DNA of 64,000 nt from Urophycis tenuis. Lineage: Eukaryota > Chordata > Actinopteri > Gadiformes > Phycidae. Within the stretch, counting starts at the first letter, position 1. Every line of letters begins with the position of its first letter. The stretch covers positions 2,865,408-2,929,407 of the forward strand of contig JAXIVH010000029.1 in NCBI GenBank assembly GCA_036785325.1. Reading direction: 5' to 3'. The notes under the pieces were generated by a model, which saw only the letters and a list, made by a program, of their open reading frames with translations, was not told where the DNA came from and searched no databases. Positions 1-10,900 of this stretch are shown one piece after another. A program made the translations under genes and the position numbers.

Positions 1-184
1 CACCCCGACAGACCAGTAGGGACTAAAACGTTTTTTAGGGTTAGCGTCCTATAATGGGAAGTTTGTGCAAGGATTTTCATGCATTGCTGCACCCCTGTAC
101 AGGCTACTGCAGAAGGACCAGCCCTTTATTTTGGCTTTGGAGTATTGTAAAAGCGCCTTTCACGCCCTACAGGAGGCTCTGTCA
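1..184 (+). pseudogene. Ty3/Gypsy pol fragment (RT to RNase H connection)
   Basis: Starting near position 50 one frame reads like the Gypsy segment after the reverse transcriptase palm, with the blocks KFVQGFS, IAAPLYRLLQKDQPF and KSAFHALQEAL. In intact elements this is followed directly by the RNase H start (A-P-x-x-x-x-PDPxLPF-x-x-D). Here the frame stops at about 184, where a minus-strand LINE tail begins. The expected continuation is found at 31481, with almost no residue missing. The family call rests on recognised pol motifs; the rest of the element lies outside the window to the left. Confidence 0.7.
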
Positions 185-522
185 AGTTCAAGTGTTCAAG
201 TTCAAGTGGACTTTATTGTCAGTTAACCATGTAACAGTACATTACACAGAGAACTGAAATTCCGTTTCTACTAACTCCAGATGTGCAGTGTTAAGAACAA
301 CTTGACAACTAGCATTAAACTAAGTTAAACATAAGACTAAACTAAACTAAACTAAGTTAAACATAAGACAACACTAGACATAAAGTGCAGATATATATAT
401 CTACAGAATGGCAACCATCTACAGAATAAGAAACCAACAACGTAAAGACAACTTTCAACTTTCAGACTATCACAGTGTTCCGGAATATAATATTTGAGGT
501 ATGTTTGTGAGTGTAATAATAA
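185..522 (-). mobile_element. 3' end of a minus-strand L2/Rex1-like LINE (left part of a split copy)
   Basis: Read on the minus strand this stretch ends with GACAATAAAGT followed by CTTGAA-type short repeats, the usual 3' end of fish LINEs of this group and very like the tail at 59270-59292. It has no coding part of its own. At 511-522 it meets a short AAT run, the same simple repeat that lies next to the LINE coding part at 29316-29480. I infer that it is the distal 3' UTR of the LINE whose RT is at 29715-31480, separated from it by the Helentron. Confidence 0.6.
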
Positions 523-575
523 CTAGAAAATTCCCTCATGGGAAATTTTGAAAGTGCACGGGTGACGCTACCGGA
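523..575 (-). other. Helentron 3' terminus: hairpin plus CTAG
   Basis: On the minus strand the element ends with the subterminal repeat CCCGTGCACT, a short palindrome built on AATTTCCC/GGGAATT, and then CTAG followed by TTATTATT. A hairpin just before CTRR is the Helitron 3' signature. The same block, less diverged, occurs with CTAG at 18271, 20450, 22536, 24816 and 26964, so it is a repeated terminal module and not a chance palindrome. Confidence 0.65.
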
Positions 576-921
576 GTGTGTACATCATGAGATTCTGCAG
601 AGGTTTCAAACAATTAATACCTGTAACATTATGATACTGTATACAAGGAGCACACCTACAACAAACATTCCTTTTTTAAGTATTTATTTATACAGCAACC
701 TATGCCTTTTCAACATCAAATATGTGGGAGATGGTTACAAAAAATATGATGAAAAGGGTCGCAGGCAGAGTAGAGTTCAATGAGAGGGCAGTGATGATCT
801 TCCATGTTGTCTGCAAATACACAAAACACAAAACCATCTGTAAGACACCAACATGAATCAAGTCAAGTTAAAGTAATCAAGATACTGTACAGTTTTGTAC
901 TCATGGGTAAATGTCTCTTAC
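576..921. other. Helentron interior without recognised features
   Basis: No coding frame, repeat or terminal structure that I can name is visible between the 3' terminal block and the first exon-like segment. Confidence 0.4.
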
Positions 922-1611
922 TTTTCTTCTGCTGACTTGCTGTCTTGATATTTGGTCCTCGTCTTCCAAGATCTGTTGACATCCTCCCTAAAATCTTCAA
1001 CACATTGTTCAGAAACAGTTATCAAATGGTTTAAGAATTATTCACAGAGATACACAGACACAGCCTACATTGACCATCATAATGAAATCAATGACAATGC
1101 ACAAGTAAATGTGTCTTACCTGTCTGTTGGGTTGCTGTCTTTAGCCGTGGTCCTCTGGAGGTTTTCTTCCTGGATCTGTTGTCATTCTCTCTAGATTAAT
1201 AAAGCACACAATACAGTTAAAGCAAATCTTGCTCGAACATTTGATCACACTACAGTCGGTAAAACACATTGGAAAGTGTTGCTCACTCATCATCTGATGG
1301 GATGTTTTATCCTTTGTGGAGTCCTCTGGAAATCTGCTGTGGTCCTCTTGCATTCCTCTGCCTAGATCTTCTGTCACTCTTACAGGAAGATAAAAGGCAA
1401 AGGCATTAATAAGTTACAGGTTTCAAAGCATTGGGTAAACATTTGATCACAAACTGAAAAAATAAAATTGCAGTGAATTAACAAAAATAATGAAATATCC
1501 CTCCCTTCTTGTTGAGTTGTTACTGGTGAGAGTCCCATGCAGTCCTCTGGAGGTCTTCTTCCTGGATCAGCTGTCATCTTTGGTATCTGCAGCTTCATTG
1601 TCATGGCTTCC
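922..1611 (-). other. Cluster of four related exon-like segments
   Basis: Four short minus-strand segments, at about 1503-1611, 1300-1380, 1120-1190 and 922-987, share a core like GATCCAGGAAGAAAACCTCC. Two have good splice signals on both sides: CTAG then exon then GTAAGAC at 1120-1190, and TTTTAG then exon then GTAAGAG at 922-987. The 1120-1190 segment is open in one frame (NDNRSRKKTSRGP, basic and Ser/Thr-rich); the 1503 copy has a stop in the matching frame. They look like a tandemly duplicated micro-exon. They could be captured host exons or terminal exons of the Helentron transcript. I do not recognise the product. Confidence 0.3.
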
Positions 1612-1726
1612 CCTCAGACATGCAGGCATACATGATAGGAAGAGGTGTGGCATCAGTACAGGGCACTAAATACCCGAGTACATCTTTAAGTTAAGTTACA
1701 TTGCGTTTTAATTGTTTTAAGATAGA

Positions 1727-3112
1727 CAGGGTTCCCCCAGGATTTTTAATCTTAAATTTAAGACTTTTGAAGACCTTTTTAAGACCACTTTAAATGAAAT
1801 TTAAGACCAACGTCGCACCTTCCCTGGTATGCATATTCAAATTGATGTATTTGAATATAATAATTATTATTGAATGTAATACATTTGAATATTCATATGC
1901 AAAATTAAAACACCTATGCATTATATAATGTATTGTCATACAATATCACAGTGCCCTGTAACCACTTTTTTTGTATCATGCTTTGGGGTGGGGGATTATT
2001 GGATTGAACAATTTGCTGATATAACAGTTTACACTATATGCATTTTCATATGAAAAGGCAACAGCTTTTTTTTTATTTGTTTTACATTTTGTCAATCTTA
2101 ACAGTAAAAGGCTAATATTGTGTAAGATTATAGAAAGCCTATTCATTATTTCACAGTTCTGTTTTCCATGCAGTTTGTTGCCAGACTGTGTGAAAAGTTA
2201 CTAACAAAACTATACTAGACAAATTGCAAATAACTTGTTCAGCTCAGTTGTTTTAAGAATCTCAATTCTGATCTAGGAAATGCACCAAAGCAACTAAGAA
2301 ATCGTGATGACTCACTCACTCAATATGGACAAAAACGATGTCCTCTGAGTCTAGATGGCAGTAGCGCATCTATTCTCCCCCCCCCCCCCCCCCATGCTAA
2401 CATGAGAATAATGGTACAGTCCTTTTTACCATTTTATAAAGTAGCCTAGTGCAGAGCACTGTAGCACGGGTATGCTCTGCCTATAAGTCTATGAATGTTC
2501 TCATTCATCCAGGTCATGTTTAATCCGGCTAACAATTAAATCAAACGCAATCGGACTTAGATTTGTCTGTGAAGACATTTCGCCGCTTGGATCCCGCTTG
2601 GATCTCTGTTTTACCCTTAGGTTACATTTTGAATGAACTTTTATTAAGTATTCTTCAGAAATGTTAGCTGTAGCTACTTACTCTTTAGAGTCCATATCAC
2701 TTCTGCCTGCAGTGTTGGTGTTGACCCGCACAGTATACCTGATAACGACGTGATAACGACGTTTTCCCTTTTCCGTGGGTGATCGTGACTGAGTTGATTT
2801 CACTTAACGCGAACTCTGAGCAAAGACAGTACAATGCAGCTTGGGGGTGTCAGCGTCTCAGCCAATGAATCTGTACAGGTTGCCAGATATTTTGGATGTA
2901 GCCTAGCCTGCTAAGATGCGACGTTTGGGTGTACGTTGTAACAACGAACAATAAATAAATGTTGTGGCGCCGTATCAAATAAAAATTTTAATTTAAGACC
3001 TGTAAACGAAATTTAAGACCTGTTAACAAAATTCAATACCTTTTCAAGGCCTTAATTTCTGAATACAAAATTTAAGACTTTTTCACGTTTTTAAGACCTT
3101 GCGGGAACCCTG
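1727..3112. mobile_element. Non-autonomous hAT-like element
   Basis: The ends are inverted: CAGGGTTCCC at 1727 and GGGAACCCTG ending at 3112. Both ends carry repeated 'TTTAAGACC'-type motifs just inside. The flanking 8-mers AAGATAGA and GAGAGAGA differ at two positions and can be a decayed 8-bp target duplication. No transposase frame is present. It lies inside the Helentron. Confidence 0.65.
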
Positions 3113-3137
3113 GAGAGAGAGAAAGAGAGAGACTTAC

Positions 3138-3430
3138 TTTGTGATGGAGGAGGTGTCACCAGCGGCTTGGTCTGCATCTTCAGAGTGGGAACTGAAATCA
3201 TCCACTTGAAAGAAAAGAAAAAAAAAGGTCTAGTGCAAGTTGGTAAAAATTAACTTGATGTTTGAACTTTGATGTTTCACATTAAACTTAATGTTGTTTC
3301 CCTTTACCTGGTCCTTGGCCCTCCTCCACTGCTGTCCCTATTTAGCCTGCCTCTTCTAGCTGTGAGGAAGGCTGCTGCAGCTTCCTGTCCTGAGCTCCCT
3401 GTCTTACATTTCAACAGACTGGCACTGTCC
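3138..3430 (-). other. Two exon-like segments
   Basis: The first, about 3310-3430, is open for some 42 codons (DDEDSASLLKCKTGSS at its start) and runs into a GTAAAG donor-like site. The second, 3138-3204, follows TTTCTTTCAAG, encodes an acidic Ser-rich peptide (DDFSSHSEDADQAAGDTSS) and ends at GTAAGT. Their phases do not join directly, so at least one exon is missing or they belong to different transcripts. They lie downstream of the Rep/helicase gene on the same strand. Confidence 0.3.
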
Positions 3431-3639
3431 TCATCATCTTAATGTCTCAGATATTGCTGACCCCGTATAAATAAATACATTTATACATAAAGATATATAA
3501 ATAGATACATCAATATATACAGACTTGAACTTGATTAGAATGATCATCATCATATGACCTGAAAATTTCCAGCCAACACATAACACCATGTTTAGTGTGT
3601 CGAGTAACTTAATTTTGGTTGACACACTTAACATTTAAA

Positions 3640-4790
3640 ATGTAGACAGCGTGCACCCATGGAGCCTGCTCGATGGGAACATGCTTAGACACATGTATAT
3701 GAAAACAATTACACAAGCCATGAAACAAAATGCACCCAGAACGGCAGCACAATTTGTGAGATAAATAAATAAATAGTATAATTGCACCCAATGTGCAATC
3801 ACAGCATGATATGATTGATAAATAGATAAATAAATAACATGAAATAAATAAAGTTAAAATGCACCCAGAATGATGACAGCATTGTTGTTTTAAAATTAAC
3901 ATTTGCACCCAGAGACAGCCATTTTTTGTACCCAGAGCCATTAGGTACACGCCAGCACTTGGCTGGAATAAATAACATTAAATAAAGTTAAAATGCACCA
4001 CGTGCAATCACTGCATGATTTGATTGATAAATAAATAACGTGAAACAAATAAAGTTAAAATGCACCCAATGTGCAATCACAGCGTATGTGATTGATAAAT
4101 CCAGCATGATTTAATTGATAAAAAGATAAATAAATAACATGAAATAAATAAAGTTAAAATGCACCCAGTCTATTTCAGACTAAATAAAAAGCACCCAGAA
4201 TGACAGCGTATCATATTTGCACCCAGAGACAGCCATTTTTTTGTACCCAGAGCCATTAGGTACACGCCAGCACTTGGCTGGAATAAATAACATTAAATAA
4301 AGTTAAAATGCACCCAATATTCAATCACTACATGATTTGATTGATTGATAAATAAATAACATGAAACAAATAAAGTTAAAATGCACCCAATGTGCAATCA
4401 CAGTGTATGTGATTTGATAAATCCAACATGATTTCATTGATAAAAAGAAATAAATAACATGAAATAAATAAAAGTTAAAATGCACCCAGAATGACAGCAT
4501 TGGTCTGTTAAAAGTATCATTTTTGCACCCAGAGACAGCCATTTTTTTGTATCCAGAGCCAGTACGTAAACGCCAGGACTTGGCTGGACCCAGAGACAGC
4601 CATTTTTGTACCCAGAGCCATTAGGTACACGCCAGCACTTGGCTGGAATAAATAACATTAAATAAAGTTAAAATGCACCCAATGTGCAATCACTGCATGA
4701 TTTGATTGATTGATTGATAAATAAATAACATGAGACAAATAATTAAAATGCACCCAATGTGCAATCACAGCATGATTTGTGATCGATAAA
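3640..4790. repeat. Minisatellite-like repeats at the 3' side of the Helentron gene
   Basis: The phrase GTTAAAATGCACCC recurs many times, mixed with ATAAATAAATAACATGAAA and TGTGCAATCAC. A longer block ending in GCCAGCACTTGGCTGGAATA occurs three times, near 3950, 4265 and 4635, at spacings of about 310 and 370 bp. Tandem repeats near the 3' end are common in Helentrons. There is no coding signal; the small ORFs here only follow the repeat. Confidence 0.7.
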
Positions 4791-4930
4791 TATATATAAT
4801 ATAAATACATAAAAAAATATATAAATAGAACACATAAAACCATTATGTGAAACTAAAACATCATGATTTAACGTATCATAGAAGACATGATTAGCACATT
4901 TTTGGCACAATGTGTTGGCTGGAGAGGCTA

Positions 4931-7900
4931 TTAGTCAGTCAAAGTACAATAAACTGGACTGTGATAACTGTAATATGTTTGCAGAACACCTGAGTGAAGA
5001 CATTTATCAGGATGTGAAATATAAATGTGATCAATCAGGGTGTTCTTTTCAGTTGTGGAGTCTGTGATCAACTGAGAGTAACCTCTGGACTGGAACAAAT
5101 CTCTTATGCTTTTCTTTCCTTTTGACAAGAGATCCTCATTAAAGTCCCCACAAACAACAATGGGCTGGTGATTAAGTAATTCCAGCGAGTCCAAGAGGCT
5201 TTTCAAGTTTGGCAGAAATTTTGCCAAACTGAAATTAGGCGGTTTGTAAACAGTCGCCAATAGCACTTTGACTGGAGCCTCAATTTTCACAATAACAAAC
5301 TCTAAATCAGTGACATCTTGCATGTATCTGCGAGGCTCTGTTTGAACATTGCTTCTGCAGTACACTGCAACTCCACCTCCATCTTTTTTTGCCATGTCCA
5401 CACAGGTGTTGTATGACACCTGTCTACTGCGTGTGAACATGTCGTATCCCTCCAGCTGGAAAACTGGGGACACAGAGGACCCTGACAGATGTGTCTCTGT
5501 GAGGCACAACACATCTGCAAGTCTGAGTTCATGATGTGCTTTCAGGTCCGCAATATGAGATGGAAGTCCTTGTGTGTTGTGGTGGATGATTGTCAAAGTC
5601 TTTAGAGTTTGGTCCGTTGATTTAAAAAGAGTCAACAGGGGTCTGGCACTCTGGAAAGATGCATGATTCATATTTTCCAGAGCCTTCTTGATTTCAGGAT
5701 CAGCATATATCTTTTTCTCATCAAAGTCTGTAATGGTGAGACCTTGAAGGGAAGTTGTGCGGCTCAGAGCGACATAAGCCATTCCTCTTTCGAAAACACG
5801 TTTGAGGCACACAACCGCCGACGTCATGGTCATGCCTTGCACTTTGTGGGCAGTACATGCAAAGGCCAACTTCATCGGAAACTGACGTCGAATGACTCCC
5901 TTCTTGCTCGTGCTCTCCTCAGATCTCTCGATGTACACCAAGTCGTCTGAGGGACCCAGGATTTTTTTACGGAATCTCTGTCCTGCTGTAGGATTGTCCA
6001 GCCACAGCCCAATCAGCCTCGCAGCTTTTGGGCCACGTTCACTCATCACAATGTGTATGATTGTTCCAAATGTTCCATTAACAATCCCATCCTCCACATC
6101 GAGATTCCTGGTCAACATAACGCGTACTCCTTGAGCAGCCATTATGTTGTCAGGCAAGTCTCTTTTGCTTCCTTGAAAGTTGTAGAGTAAGTTCATCATG
6201 CAGCCTGTTCTGGGATCTTTTCTGAAGTCTTGGGCTGCAATCTCGACAACATTCTTGTGGAGGGCGGCTACAGTAACAGCATTGTGATTGTCGACTTCTT
6301 TATTTGTGGCGTAGATGTGTAGCACATCTGCTGGACAATCCTTGCCATCAGCCACTGCCTGTGTGAGCAACTGCCTGTCTTCATGACTCAGACAATCTCC
6401 CTTTAGCTTCACTCGAAGGCGGTTCAGGAGTTCAGCAAAAGCTTGATCGTCTTTCTGTCTCATGATCTCTGTCAGGTTGACCATTGTGAAGTAATCCTTC
6501 CAGAGATCAAACTCATTCTGCTCATACACACACAGTGGCTTGGCTCTGCCGAGGGGTGGCAGTTGGTAAAAGTCACCTACAGCAAGGACAGACATTCCTC
6601 CAAATGGTTTCCTGTTTCCTTTGATCTGCTGAAATCGCCAGTGGACGTAGGCAAACAGCTCTTTGGAAACCATTGATATCTCGTCGATGATGAGAATCTG
6701 GGCATTGGACAGTGCCGCTCTGACTTCGTCTAGTGCATTTCCAAGGCCCTGATATGGTGGCTTCAAGGACCTTGGAAGCTTCAGGATGGAGTGCAATGTT
6801 TTGCCTGAGATGTTGAAGGCTGCTGTGCCAGTGAATGCAGTCAGCAGCACTGCAGGCTGGGACATGTCGGCTTTGTCCCGGAATCTGGGGAGCTCACGCA
6901 GAATCCTTGTTGCCTCCTGATGCATGCACTTGATGACATGGGATTTGCCACAGCCAGCTCCTCCCGTCATGAAATAATAAAATGGGTCTGGATCGTGGCC
7001 CCAGACACATTTGAAGCACCACTCACGCACAGTGTAGAATATGGATGCCTGTGTCTCGTTCAGACTCTGATACATCTTTCTCATGTAGTCTGGACTCAAC
7101 TCTGGTGCATCTATTATCTGCATGAAGCCCCTCCCATCGTTGTTGACTTGATAGTCGGGGATGTCTTCGTTCTCTTCATGCTCCGTCTCCAAGGGTTCGC
7201 GCTCAGCAAGACACTCCAAGCGGTCCAGTTCCACCTCGGGTGCAAAGGTGTTCCAAGCATTAAGAACTGGACCACATTGCTGAAACTGTTGGAGTGCTGC
7301 GTCAATGTTTTTGCCTCCACTTTCGTATCGTTTCTTGTTGGCGTCTACGATACGTCTGACGTCCCCCACACCCCTTTTAGCGCATTTGTAAAATTGTTCA
7401 TAAGTGGGGCATTGTTTATCAGTCAGCTCATCATCAGATCTGTGTGGGAGATAAAGCTTTAGAAGCCGCCTGTAAAATTTCTCTGGGGTTTTCTTTTCCG
7501 AGAAGCGAGCAAATCTGATGATGGCTGGTTTGCCTACAGTTCTCTTCTGAATGAACCCTTTCTCATTTTGGAGAGGAATGGCACTTTTGCCTTCAACTTG
7601 CTGGCCATACACTACCCTGTACTCTGATGCAAACTCAGCCAGACACATACATTCGAACGGTTGTCCGACAGGTCGGGCCAAGTACTTTTCAGGCACTCCT
7701 GACATCCACACCTCCTCAGAACCTGGTTCCATGTTTTTGAGCCTGTTGATGGGGTGACTCATTTTCAGACCGTCCTCATCAGTCTGAAGGAACACAACGG
7801 AACGGGAGCACTTTTTCAAGGGTAAGCTGCAAGTGCGAGCTGCAGCTTCTTGAGCGCTGACCTCTCTGTGCTTTGCGTAGGCCTGCATGATCTGCTTCAT

Positions 7901-10900
7901 CTCATCACGCTCATTGACGTTGGATTTTTTGACGTTTTTGATGACCGAGTTGAGGAATTCGGTCATCTCGTGCTCTGGCTTGGAAACATAGGACATCATG
8001 TACATTATGCAGCTGAAGTCATCGACAACATACTGAATGTCCATGTTGGCGTTCCAGGCTCGTAGCAGGTCCGGATTGTAGGGGTTTATCCAACATTCAT
8101 TTGGATCACGCTTCAGCATCACTACATTGCGGCTTGTCAGACTGATGACGTGTTCCAGGTACTCTTGTTCTGTCATCTTGCATTGGCGGAGCATGTCTGA
8201 GAAGCTGCTGAACGAGGTGTCTGGTTGCATGAGCAACTCTCTTAGTGGCTGAAGCTTTGACTTGGCTTCCTTTTGCATTTTTGATAGCTGTCTCTTCTGT
8301 GCCTTTAATTGTTTAGCTGGATCTGGGTTTTTATCTGATTTGCAGTCTACAGTGGGTGGCCTGGTGATTATTGTTTTTTTCATGGGCAGTTTAGGGAAGC
8401 CAAATCTGCAGGAAACATTACCTTTTTTGCATGATTTTGAATGTTTCCTGCTGTGCACCTGAACCTCGGATACAATTTTGTGAAGCTCTGGGTCTCTCTC
8501 GGGGTCAGGCATCTTGCACGATATGTGCTGGTCAATGAATTTGGTGACATCGCTGTCAAGATCGCCTTCAAACTTGGGTGCATTTTTTATCCAGACCAGC
8601 ATGTGAATGTGTGGGCTTCCTCTGGCTTGAAACTCCACACGGTAAAAGTAATCCTCTACTTCAGAAATGGGCTTTGCTGGTGAGAGGATGAGGCTGGTCA
8701 TCAGAGCGTCTACTCTTTTTTCAAACATGCGCATAACTGTGATGGGGTTGCTGCGCAGAATGTCACATTTGGCGTTCCAGTCGAGCTCTGAAAAGTCCCC
8801 TAGTTCACCCTGCTGAGCTTTAATGACCTCCACGACTTCAGGCCATCTCATCTCAGCAGCGGAGAACGTCAGGAAAAATGTTGGTTTGCCAATCTGCCTG
8901 ACCATTGCGTGGACATCTCTCAGTGTTTTCTCCCAATAAGCTGGAGTGCCTCTGAGTGGTTGCATGAATCGTGTTGCATCCTTGTCCATAATAAGTCTCT
9001 CCAGCTCTTCTTTGTCTTGCAGCATCAAGTTGTTAACTCTGCGGCCATCCTTGCTTTTGGATTTTCCTTTGCGCATTTGAATAGACATACTGCTGGTGGC
9101 CAAGTGTGTCTCTGTGACAAACTGCGCAAAGAAAAGGTAGCTTTGGTCACTGGCAAACCGTGTATCTGCAGCAAATAGCCTAGCATTAAAGTACATGCTG
9201 GGGGACAGTTTGATGTTTCTGGCTTCATCCAACGTGTTCTGTCCTGTTGGAAACTGCACAGGAAAGGCCATGGCTTCTAATTTTGGTATGGTGAAGAAAC
9301 CTACTGGTTTGTTGCCTTGGGCGGGTGCAACACTGAAAATTCCATCACCATATGAAAGGATTTCCTGTGCAATGTCCGGGGGCTGCATGCATGTGTCCAG
9401 AGCCAGACCAGGTCTCAGCTCCTCTTTTTCTTGGTCTGCTTCCTCCAAGTTTACTTCTGTGTTGCTGTGCTGCTCTGGGGTGCTGTGCTGCTCTGGCTGC
9501 GCAGCAACTGCAGTGTTGTGCCGTGAGTCTTCTTCATCAGCTGACTCATCTTGTACACTGTCATAAGTGGCACTGTCATCAATGGACACATTTTTATACT
9601 CAGAATGTAAATGTTTGAGTTTAGCCAGGCCAGCTAGCACATTCTTCATGTTGACGGTGTAGAAGTGCTGGTGGCCTTTGTATTTAATGCGTCTTTTTAG
9701 TTTTACTTGCAGTAGCTGTGCTTCAGTGTTGGGCCTTGGGAGACTGTTTACGACTGTTTCCATCTCTGATGGAACACACACAACAGCTCCATGTACAGCT
9801 CTCTGTTGTCCTTTTGGCAGAGCGATTATTTTTGCAAAAGGCAGGATTTTAGCAATGAGCTGCCTTTCAAGCACATTAAGTATAGCCAATTCTGGGGGGA
9901 TTGGTGCTAACTCTAGATTGTTTGCTACTGCAGGGGATGGCATTCTGCCTCTGCTCAGGTGGTTGTCACAGGTGTGGCAGATCCACTCCTTAAGTCTTTC
10001 TTGTGGAACAGAGCAAGGGGAAGTGCAGTGATCATCACAGAAATGAACATAGTTTCCTGTCAAGCATGCCACTGCCATTTTATTGTGTTTGCTATATTTG
10101 TCTCTTTTGCATAGCTTGACCTGATTGGGGAACATTGTTCTGTTACAGACTGTACAAACATATGTGGGTCCATGTCTATTAGTTTCATGGAAGGACGCCA
10201 CGGCTGCTTCCATCACAGGATCCATCAGGGGCTGTGAAGGTTCCTTGTGGTGGGTAACAATGTGTCTGTATTTTCTTTTAATTTTAATTGCTTTTTGTAT
10301 CTTGAGATGAATACAAAAGGCAGCATTAGTGGCCAGTTTGGTTATTGTTTTCTGGCTAATGCGTTGAATGCAACGTTGTCTAAACTCTGGGTCATTATGA
10401 TATTTTAAGTTAAGACTTTGCATTTTCTTTTGCCTGTAGCTCTGGTTGGATGCATAATGTGTTTTTGTGCACATTTTCAGTCTGCTCCGGTAAGCTGGAT
10501 CTGTTCTGTACCGGACAGTTATGGCTTTCTTCTGTTTGCTTTGGAAAGCAGGATCTGTTCTGTACCGGTCAGTTATGGCTTTCTTCTGTTTGCTTTGGAA
10601 AGCAGGATCTTTTCTGTACCGGTCAGTTATGGCTTTCTTCTGTTTGATTTGGAAAGCAGGATCTGTTCTGTACCGGTCAGTTATGGCTTTCTTCTGTTTG
10701 CTTTGGAAAGCAGGATCTGTTCTGTACCGGTCAGTTATGGCTTTCTTTTGTTTGCTTTGGAAAGCAGGATCTGTTCTGTACCGGTCAGTTATGGCTTTCT
10801 TCTGTTTGCTTTGGAAAGCAAGATCTATCCTGTATCTTCTGATGTTTTGTTCCTTCTTTTTAGTTTGAACTTGGGGATCCAAATAATATTGTTTAAAGGA

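Noticed and set aside
10500..10835. A CRISPR-like array
   Set aside because: The repeats are contiguous without spacers, are in frame in a long gene, and the genome is eukaryotic.
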